From Spongiibacter thalassae (GTDB lineage Bacteria; Pseudomonadota; Gammaproteobacteria; Pseudomonadales; Spongiibacteraceae): a stretch of DNA of 64,000 bases. Positions 1-5,937 of this stretch are shown piece after piece. How positions within the stretch are numbered: position 1 is the first letter of the stretch; every line of letters begins with the position of its first letter. The stretch is from positions 1-64,000 of the forward strand of contig NZ_JAAWWK010000002.1 of NCBI RefSeq assembly GCF_012272835.1, read 5' to 3'. A model generated the notes under the pieces. That model was given only the letters and a program-made list of their open reading frames with translations, searched no databases and was not told the DNA's origin. Position numbers and translations under genes: made by a program.

Positions 1-1
1 C

Positions 2-307
2 AGAGCGATCGCCTACAGCTTAAAACGCTGGGACGCCTTAACCCGCTGTCTCGATGACGGCGCCGTGCCCATCGACAACAACTGGGTGGAAAACCAAATC
101 CGCCCCTGGGCACTCGGGCGCTCGAACTGGCTGTTTGCAGGGTCATTGCGTAGTGGGCAGCGTGCGGCAAATATCATGACCTTGATCCAGTCAGCCAGGA
201 TCAACGGCCTCAATCCGCAGGCGTATTTGCAAGATGTGATGGAACGGTTGCCAACGCAGAAGGCCTCTAAAATCGAAGAGCTGCTGCCGCACAATTGGAC
301 GCCTTGA
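2..307 (+). CDS. IS66-family transposase (TnpC), C-terminal fragment
   Basis: The reading frame is open from the window edge and ends in TGA. Only the last part of the IS66 DDE transposase is seen: the conserved IDNNWVENQIRPWALGR block (with the final catalytic-region acidic residue VEN), NWLFAGS, then the short C-terminal tail ending ELLPHNW, which is typical for this family. The 5' part lies outside the window, so it cannot be judged whether the element is intact. The protein would catalyse cut-and-paste transposition together with TnpA/TnpB. The other elements beside it show that this end of the window has taken several insertions. Confident as IS66 family; exact IS name unknown. Confidence 0.9.
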   Translation, partial: RAIAYSLKRWDALTRCLDDGAVPIDNNWVENQIRPWALGRSNWLFAGSLRSGQRAANIMTLIQSARINGLNPQAYLQDVMERLPTQKASKIEELLPHNWTP

Positions 308-311
308 TCAA

Positions 312-333
312 CCGGGGATTACCGGAGGCTTAC
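312..333 (+). mobile_element. Right end of the IS66 element (terminal inverted repeat)
   Basis: Five bases after the transposase stop lies a stretch ending GGAGGCTTAC. Read on the other strand it begins GTAAGCCTCC, the usual form of an IS66 terminal repeat (GTAAGC followed by C-rich sequence). The element therefore probably ends at 333, and an 8-bp target duplication, if present, would be 334-341 (GTATCGCC). The left end is outside the window, so the pair cannot be compared. Confidence 0.6.
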
Positions 334-442
334 GTATCGCCCGTGAAAACCGGGTCATTGCTTTACTCCGCCTGAGTCGCCAATGTCATTTTGCTTTGAG
401 CCAAAGGATAGCAACGCGACCCGAGAAGATGAATTCCAGGCA

Positions 443-476
443 GGGGTCTGTCCCCGCTTTTGAGGGGACAGACCCC
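443..476. repeat. Perfect 13-bp palindromic repeat (REP-like)
   Basis: GGGGTCTGTCCCC at 443-455 and GGGGACAGACCCC at 464-476 are exact inverted copies separated by 8 bases. Each arm is itself partly palindromic (GGGG...CCCC). It lies between the IS66 end and a convergent membrane-protein gene. Such GGGG/CCCC hairpins occur as dispersed REP-type elements in many environmental proteobacteria. It could also act as a bidirectional transcription stop, but no T-run follows on either strand. Only one copy was noticed in this window. Confidence 0.6.
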
Positions 477-520
477 GTTGGGTGGTTAGAACCCGTTATG
501 CTTACAAGAATAAAATCTGT

Positions 521-1240
521 TCATGACGCCATAAGCTGGCCGGGCTGGTGCATTGAAGTTTGGCCATGTCCATACAGGAACATGGCTTGGCCGACGTCCC
601 AGAGCTCTATACAGTTACCAATCGAAATATATAGAAAAATTAATATGGCGATGAAAAGGCTTACTTTCGCGATGGTTCTAGCGTATTTCCGAAGCCAAGC
701 TTTGTCTGAGATATAAAATTCAGATTGCCAACGAAGGTACATCCCGGGGAGTATGAAGGTTGTGGAAGCTAATACAGTGAGATGAAGTCCTGAGATGAAT
801 TCACTTTCACTGTAGGCCGCTCCAGCAACTCCAGTTGTGAAAAATCCCAGCATGAAAAGAAGATTTGATGGCCCCTTGAAGATGAACGTGGCGTGCTTTG
901 CTGCGTTGTTAATTTCATTATGCTTTTCTGGATTTACTGAATATAGATAGAAACACACGAATAATCCTAAACAAGCTACCGCAAGATCCAGAAGAATTTT
1001 ATCAGCCAAAAAGTCTTCTGCGGATAATATTTCCGTCAATATTGGATGGACTTCCGAATACGTAATTATATTGCTGATGAATGTTGTGTGGTATACCGGG
1101 ATGAAGTACTTCAGGCCAATGATAAAGCAGATTAACCAAGAGGACGCATTTGTAGTTGAAAGGATTTTCTTTCGGTTGCTATAGAGCCACTGAAATATAT
1201 TAAAAGTTCGATTGATGGAGGGCGAGCTTCTCATCTTCAT
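521..1240 (-). CDS. Hypothetical multi-pass membrane protein, 5' end disturbed by an IS
   Basis: I do not recognise the family. The protein (about 239 residues from the methionine at 1240) has roughly five hydrophobic segments, for example around WLICFIIGLKYFIPVY, LAVACLGLFVCFYLYSV, LLFMLGFFTTGVAGAAY and SLFIAILIFLYISIGNC. The frame remains open upstream to 1366, but bases from about 1320 upward belong to an IS3-family element end, so the first 16 residues of that longer frame are IS-derived. The native start is either the ATG at 1240 or 1234 (no good ribosome site seen) or was removed by the insertion. Base composition is AT-rich like the neighbouring ietAS genes and unlike the core genes. 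It may be a dead or host-silent accessory gene. Confidence 0.5.
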   Translation of the reverse strand: MKMRSSPSINRTFNIFQWLYSNRKKILSTTNASSWLICFIIGLKYFIPVYHTTFISNIITYSEVHPILTEILSAEDFLADKILLDLAVACLGLFVCFYLYSVNPEKHNEINNAAKHATFIFKGPSNLLFMLGFFTTGVAGAAYSESEFISGLHLTVLASTTFILPGMYLRWQSEFYISDKAWLRKYARTIAKVSLFIAILIFLYISIGNCIELWDVGQAMFLYGHGQTSMHQPGQLMAS

Positions 1241-1319
1241 CAGAGTGTTCGCATGGGAATCTTTAAGTTCCTGAGGTTCTGCAGCTTTTTGGGCTGTTAA
1301 TATCAATCTTCGAATGCGC

Positions 1320-1722
1320 TGACCTTTCCCCAGAGTTAGTACCACGACCCCGATGAGATTACCCAAAAATTATGCCGCCTGCAAATGCAACAGGTGGCAA
1401 ATAGTCCAGAGAGCTGTGGGGGCGCATGGTTGTAGTGGTGCCTCCACTGATTGATCTCTGCCTTGGCTTCTTCCATTGATCTAAACCAGTGACGGTTCAA
1501 GCATTCGTTTCTGAATTTTCCATTCAAGCTTTCAACGAAAGCATTCTGCGTCGGTTTTCCAGGCTGTATGAATCCAAGCTTTACGCCTGATTCCTGACTC
1601 CAGAAGAACATGGCCTTGCTGGTAAATTCGGTGCCGTTGTCGCAGATAATCGTATTCGGTTTGCTGCGAGTCTCGATTAGCGGGGAGCACGTCAAGATCC
1701 CTTTCATCTTGAGACACAGCAT
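1320..1722 (-). pseudogene. IS3-family transposase (OrfB) remnant, 5'-truncated and frameshifted
   Basis: The DDE integrase core is clear: CDNGTEFTSKAMFFW (second catalytic Asp), then PGKPTQNAFVESLNGKFRNEC (catalytic Glu) and a conserved tail WRHHYN. After HYN the frame breaks. The expected C-terminus (RPHSSLDYLPP and onward to a TAA at 1359-1361) is readable in another frame, so a small indel near 1425 has inactivated it. The element end appears to be at 1320, where the strand reading away from the gene finishes GGGGAAAGGTCA, resembling the TGACCT...CCCC terminal repeats of the IS407 subgroup. The N-terminal part and OrfA are missing. It sits directly after ietS. Confidence 0.8.
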
Positions 1723-1767
1723 TAAAATTGGCTTGGGTGAAGCTTCATTCCATGTTTATTGTTCATT

Positions 1768-4287
1768 TTAAGTTTCAATAGAAATGTTTACCAGACTCTC
1801 TACTTCGGAATAAATGTCGATTTCTTGCTCTGGCGTTTCGATGCTTACAAGCAGGCTGAACTTAACTTCATTTTTCCATCGATCTTCCGCTGTTCTATAT
1901 TTCCACCATCCCCCTACTGGGAAGATGGCAATCGTGTGCATATCGAGCAAGTCTCTAACAGTGCCTATCCAAGTATCAGAATGGATAGAACCTCGGGTAC
2001 GTAACTGGCTTCCTAAGAACCAGCCATCGTTATCACCCTCTGGGCCGTCATATTCTTCCAGTTCTACCAATCCGTTAATGTATGCCCGAAAGTTATCTAA
2101 TTCTTGTCTAGGCCGAATTGTTTCAAATCTTAAACCATGAGATTGGTAGCTGTATCGAGATCGATAACCTCGTCTTCCCGGGTTTGGTTCAATGAAGTAG
2201 GATAATGTGACTCTGAGCTTTACCTCTGTTTCCAGTGGCAATTGGCAAAGTGATTCTTGAGGCCAAGGTAACTGGTAGAGCTTCATCTTATTTAGCTTAG
2301 GGTCAGTAGAAGCTGTGGCGCCATCTTTCATGGTAAAAGGCTGCAGCTCTCCTTCAGCTACCAAAGTAAGAGCGTTATCTGTGCTATATCGAGCCTTCTG
2401 GAGAGAAGGGACCCCGTATCCAACAGTACGTAGAAGATTTTCTTTTGCAATCTTTGGACTATGCATACCACTAAGAAGTACAAATCGCTCCATCATTCTA
2501 GGAGTCCATTCTGAAGAATGAACAATGAGTCCTCGAATGGTCTCAGGCCATAGGTTTGGATACTCAGATCGGAGTATTGCTGCCTGCCGAGAAATCAACG
2601 CGCACGCAGCACTCGTATCTCCATTTCGCTCAAAAAGCTGCCCTTCTGTCCTTCCTGATGTAGTAAGCAATGAAACTACATCTTCAGTACTTACTTCTGT
2701 TTTGTCCGGGGACAGTAACTTATTACCCCCTTCGGCAACCACCTCTGGTTTAAGTGGGGCGTGTTTTTTCCAGCGCCAATTAACGGAAGAGCGGCTGGAT
2801 GGAGCGACATCCCCTGGGCTTGCGAAAGGGGACCAGCCAACAAGACGAGGGTCGTCATTGGTCGTCATTTCTGTGTAAGCACCGACTGTTAGTGCATTCC
2901 AGGCTTGAGCCGGGTCTTCGATCTCGGCGAGACAAGCTTGATCCCAATAATCAGGTGATGGTTGGACGTTTCGGTTGTTGCCTGCCGAAACTACAAATAA
3001 GCGGCGGTGTCCATCCTCCATGCCTGAGCAAAATTTATCAATTTCGGCAGACCAAGATGACGGTTGGCCGCTTTCCCTTTCATGATCTGATGTCACAGCT
3101 AAACTATAAACTCGATTAAAATTTGGCCTGTCAGTTTCAAGCTTATATGCTGCGCCCACAGTGATAGCCCCATAGAGTCGAGGCTCGTTTTCTCCTACAG
3201 GGGGCAAAATTCTCGCTGACTCTAGAATGTGGGAAAGATGAATTGGTTCGTCATGTAACACTATTTCCATCAAATTACCAAATGCAGCCAAGCCCGCCTG
3301 TAAGGAGCCGTGATCATTGTAGGGAGCAAAGTGGTTGCAATTATCATAATTTGGCCAGTCAGGATCCCAGGAAACCGAGTATTCCTCGCTACATACGTGT
3401 TGCAAAAGTGCGTGGGTGTAATTCACACCTGTATCTAAAATAGATACGGCACATGTCGCCTCTTCAGAAATTTGAATTCTCTGAGCGATGTTTTCTGCCC
3501 ATTGGGCTTGTTCAACTGGGGATGATTCCACAATTGGATTTGGCGTTTCTTTAGCCTTGCGTAGTTCCTCTAAGTTACCAATCAACTCAGGGGCTTTCTT
3601 TAAGTCATTTGCAGAACAGTGGATTAGAAAAACTACGGTATTAAAGAAGGTAAGTGAGGTGTTGCTTAGAGTAGCGTTTAAACGTTCTGAAAGCTGAATT
3701 GCGATTTCACTAGCATTTCGGTTACTGGTTTCTTTCAACCAAATTTCCCACCAAAATTTCGCGTTAAGATCTTCAGGATAGAATTCATCAGGATCCGTCC
3801 AAAACGACTGTAAATTGGCGAGCTTTATTTCTGAAATACTGTCAAGCAAGGTATGGTTTTTAGGGAAAACTTCACCATCTTTGGTTGGTTTGCCGTCTTT
3901 TCTTGGGTCTAAGTACTGACGAACTTTTTTAAGGAAAGCTGCCCTTCGTGCTTCAGGAATAAAGACAGTCGCAACCTCTCTGTCTCCTTGCAATTTATGA
4001 GCTCGTAACTTGAAGTCTCTATTGTCTAAACTATCGAGTGGGAGCTTGCATCCAGCTTCGCTCAGAATTTCGACATAAATACCAATGTCTTCTGTGATAG
4101 GAGTGGGCCTGTCTTTTTCAATATGCTCATATTGATTTAAAACGGCTTGATACTGACCTTGAAGGCCTGCCCCGTGAGAGTTTCTATTGTGTACTGGAAC
4201 GCTAGAGCCGCGGCCTGTTCGTTTGGATTTAAATGGTTCTTCTTGAAAAAACCGGCCAACATTTACATGCTTCCTGTTGCTAGCCAT
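1768..4287 (-). CDS. ietS: IetS-like S8 (subtilisin) serine protease of an IetAS module
   Basis: The 839-residue protein has a complete S8 catalytic set: Asp285 in SILDTG, His326 in NDHGSLQAG, oxyanion Asn437 in VSAGNN and Ser559 in GDTSAAC. About 275 residues precede the catalytic domain, and roughly 230 follow it, with the run VTLSYFIEPNPG that I associate with this family. No signal peptide is seen, so it should be cytoplasmic. The ATG has a strong site, TAAGGA, which overlaps the stop of ietA, so the two are translationally linked. In Agrobacterium the homologous pair was described as toxin (protease IetS) and antitoxin (ATPase IetA), and the pair was later reported as an anti-phage system. 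That function is transferred by similarity of architecture and order, not shown here. Confidence 0.85.
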   Translation of the reverse strand: MASNRKHVNVGRFFQEEPFKSKRTGRGSSVPVHNRNSHGAGLQGQYQAVLNQYEHIEKDRPTPITEDIGIYVEILSEAGCKLPLDSLDNRDFKLRAHKLQGDREVATVFIPEARRAAFLKKVRQYLDPRKDGKPTKDGEVFPKNHTLLDSISEIKLANLQSFWTDPDEFYPEDLNAKFWWEIWLKETSNRNASEIAIQLSERLNATLSNTSLTFFNTVVFLIHCSANDLKKAPELIGNLEELRKAKETPNPIVESSPVEQAQWAENIAQRIQISEEATCAVSILDTGVNYTHALLQHVCSEEYSVSWDPDWPNYDNCNHFAPYNDHGSLQAGLAAFGNLMEIVLHDEPIHLSHILESARILPPVGENEPRLYGAITVGAAYKLETDRPNFNRVYSLAVTSDHERESGQPSSWSAEIDKFCSGMEDGHRRLFVVSAGNNRNVQPSPDYWDQACLAEIEDPAQAWNALTVGAYTEMTTNDDPRLVGWSPFASPGDVAPSSRSSVNWRWKKHAPLKPEVVAEGGNKLLSPDKTEVSTEDVVSLLTTSGRTEGQLFERNGDTSAACALISRQAAILRSEYPNLWPETIRGLIVHSSEWTPRMMERFVLLSGMHSPKIAKENLLRTVGYGVPSLQKARYSTDNALTLVAEGELQPFTMKDGATASTDPKLNKMKLYQLPWPQESLCQLPLETEVKLRVTLSYFIEPNPGRRGYRSRYSYQSHGLRFETIRPRQELDNFRAYINGLVELEEYDGPEGDNDGWFLGSQLRTRGSIHSDTWIGTVRDLLDMHTIAIFPVGGWWKYRTAEDRWKNEVKFSLLVSIETPEQEIDIYSEVESLVNISIET

Positions 4288-4295
4288 ATCTGTCC

Positions 4296-5297
4296 TTATT
4301 TTTCTTTGCTTGTAGAGGAGCTTCCTGAACGGCGCCTATTAAAGGCCTTCAATAAAATCTCAGTGGATATTTTTTCCTTGAAGTTTAGAACAGCTTCTTT
4401 GGCAGCATCTTCACATGATCTGGTGATTTCTGCTGAACTCAGTCCCAGGGCAGATTTTGATATTTTATCCCAGTCGAGTTTGGCGGTATCAAAAATTGAC
4501 AATCGGTTCTTGATGAGAAGAGAAATTTGCTCCAGCTGAGGTTTTTCGAATGGAATAATGTCGTCAAATCGTCTGTAAAGAGCTTGGTCTAGAAGCTCAG
4601 GGTGATTCGTTGCTGCAACGATAATGCTTTCTGAATAATCTTGCTCGACAAACAATAGAAAGGAGTTCAGGACGCGCCTGATTTCTCCTACGTCATTAGG
4701 CGCGCCTCGCTGAGTTCCAATCGCATCAAACTCGTCAAAGAGATAAACTGCACGAGTCTGCTTGATGTGATCAAAAATCAATCGAAGCTTGGCTGCAGTT
4801 TCTCCCATGTATCTGGTAATGAGGTTGTCTAACACTATGGTGTATAGAGGCAGTTTTAGCTCTGTAGCCAACATTGCGGCTGACATGGTTTTCCCTGTTC
4901 CTGGAGATCCAGTAAAAAGCAGTTTTCTCCTAGGGTGTAGCCCAAAGCGGTTGAGTTTATCCTTTTGTCTCTGTTCAATTAAGACTTGCTCTAGGCGCTC
5001 CTTAATGTCCTCTGAGTAAACGAGCTCACTAATTCTGACGATTGCCGGGGTAAGCTCTAGAAGCCCTTTTAGCTCACTTTTTGGTTGATGAGAGAACGGG
5101 AGGGGCTTCGAAGATGCGACACCTAATTTTGAATTCTTTTGAGACTTTTCAACAAGGGTCTTTATATCGTTTGCAAGCTTACTATGACCCTGCCGCGCTT
5201 CCTTCGCTGCAACTTGCAGAGCAATAGAATAAAAGCGCTCATCGTCACGATCTGCATGACTTTTTAGGAGTGCTTTTAATTGTTCCGCTGTGGCCAC
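4296..5297 (-). CDS. ietA: IetA-like AAA+ ATPase of an IetAS module
   Basis: A 333-residue AAA+ protein with Walker A GSPGTGKT (130-137), Walker B VYLFDEFD (184-191), a sensor-1 Asn (ATNHPELLD) and the arginine pair YRRFD (241-245). The N-terminal 100 residues are charged and helical and may bind the partner. It starts with GTG at 5297, supported by TTGGAG about nine bases upstream. It is the first gene of a two-gene operon with the S8 protease 8 bp downstream. In the described IetAS pair the ATPase is the antitoxin that restrains the protease. Whether it unfolds substrates or senses invasion is unknown. It differs from IS21 IstB and ClpX in having no zinc domain and no helper-transposase context. 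Confidence 0.85.
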   Translation of the reverse strand: MATAEQLKALLKSHADRDDERFYSIALQVAAKEARQGHSKLANDIKTLVEKSQKNSKLGVASSKPLPFSHQPKSELKGLLELTPAIVRISELVYSEDIKERLEQVLIEQRQKDKLNRFGLHPRRKLLFTGSPGTGKTMSAAMLATELKLPLYTIVLDNLITRYMGETAAKLRLIFDHIKQTRAVYLFDEFDAIGTQRGAPNDVGEIRRVLNSFLLFVEQDYSESIIVAATNHPELLDQALYRRFDDIIPFEKPQLEQISLLIKNRLSIFDTAKLDWDKISKSALGLSSAEITRSCEDAAKEAVLNFKEKISTEILLKAFNRRRSGSSSTSKEK

Positions 5298-5617
5298 GTG
5301 CTTAACTCCAATATATAGGCGACCGAGAGATTGCTACGCCACCCAACTTTCAAATTCTATCAATCTCTACATTCTAACTTTCAACTTAGCAAGCTACCAC
5401 GTTTATTCAACAAGTAAGAAAAATGGAGGTTTTCTATACGCTACTTATCGTCACGCCGCTTTCAATGTAACCCCGTTGTAACCCAAGAAAAAGTAGCGTT
5501 CGGTGCTTTGATGAGTGGTGTTGGAGAAGATTGATTGGGGTTACGTCTCTCTGAACCCTGGGGGAAATGATTGAAAACTGGAAAAAATTCTCTAAGCTTT
5601 TGATTTTATGGTTTAAA
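5298..5617. promoter_or_regulatory. AT-rich intergenic region upstream of ietA, with repeated GTAACCC sites
   Basis: No gene is seen in these 320 bases. A weak promoter for ietA is possible on the minus strand: TTGAAA (5379-5384) and TAGAAT (5354-5359), though the 19-base spacer is long. Further out, GTAACCC occurs twice in direct orientation one helical turn apart (5467 and 5478), and the inverted form GGGGTTAC lies at 5537-5544. These could be operator sites or arm-type recombinase sites. The stretch separates the accessory genes from the tRNA gene. Confidence 0.4.
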
Positions 5618-5694
5618 TGGTGGGCCTGCTCGGACTTGAACCGAGGACCTAACGATTATGAGTCGTGTGCTCTAACCAACTGAGCTACAGGCCC
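5618..5694 (-). tRNA. tRNA with CAU anticodon (elongator Met or Ile2)
   Basis: A complete cloverleaf is readable on the minus strand: acceptor GGGCCTG/CAGGCCC, D arm GCTC/GAGC, anticodon loop CTCATAA (anticodon CAT at 5658-5660 in plus coordinates), T arm CTCGG/CCGAG with TTCAAGT, discriminator A and an encoded CCA. The first anticodon-stem pair is a C-T mismatch. CAU can be elongator Met or lysidine-modified Ile2, and I cannot decide from the sequence. The 5' leader and 3' trailer (GTTTAAAT / ATTTAAAC) are complementary, extending the acceptor helix in the precursor. In Pseudomonas a tRNA also lies near rpoD, so the location looks ancestral. Confidence 0.9.
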
Positions 5695-5720
5695 ATTTAA
5701 ACTTTTTTACCCCTTGGCCT

Positions 5721-5764
5721 ATTGATTATGAGTCGGATGCTCTAACCAACTGAGCTACGGGCCC
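5721..5764 (-). pseudogene. Truncated CAU tRNA: 5' half only
   Basis: The minus strand reads acceptor GGGCCCG, a D arm identical to the intact neighbour, and an anticodon arm with CTCATAA. The 3' side of the anticodon stem and the whole T arm are absent: the sequence changes to AATAGGCCAAGGGG and an A-rich run. It shares most of its 44 bases with the intact gene, but the acceptor and anticodon stems differ (TCCGA against CACGA), so it is not a simple recent copy of it. It lies closest to the tRNA promoter, so it was probably the original gene at this locus. It cannot form a tRNA. Confidence 0.8.
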
Positions 5765-5816
5765 GCAAGAGGGGTGTTTTGCCGGGGAGTCCCGCAGGCA
5801 AAAGCGAAGTGGCCGC

Positions 5817-5846
5817 ATTATAAAGAGGTGGATCGGGTAATGCCAG
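5817..5846 (-). promoter_or_regulatory. Sigma-70 promoter of the tRNA locus
   Basis: The minus strand has a perfect -10 box TATAAT (5817-5822) and a -35 box CTGGCA (5841-5846) with an 18-base spacer. A GC-rich discriminator (GCGGCC) follows the -10, as is usual for stringently controlled stable-RNA promoters. It reads first into the truncated tRNA half and then the intact tRNA. Confidence 0.6.
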
Positions 5847-5937
5847 TTTGGCGAGGCTAAATCTCTCCTTGCGGTTATGCCTTTTTACTGGTGCACTGCC
5901 ATAATTGGCAGGTGTGACACGGTAATCGGGGTTGTGT

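Noticed and set aside
396-716. Plus-strand 106-residue open frame
   Set aside because: It crosses the palindrome and runs antisense to the membrane protein; the translation has no family features and no ribosome site.
4296-5297. IstB-type IS21 helper ATPase
   Set aside because: There is no IstA gene or IS21 end next to it; the partner is a protease and the arginine-finger region is of the classic AAA type.
5721-5764. Second functional tRNA gene
   Set aside because: The T arm, the 3' acceptor strand and one side of the anticodon stem are absent, so no cloverleaf can form.
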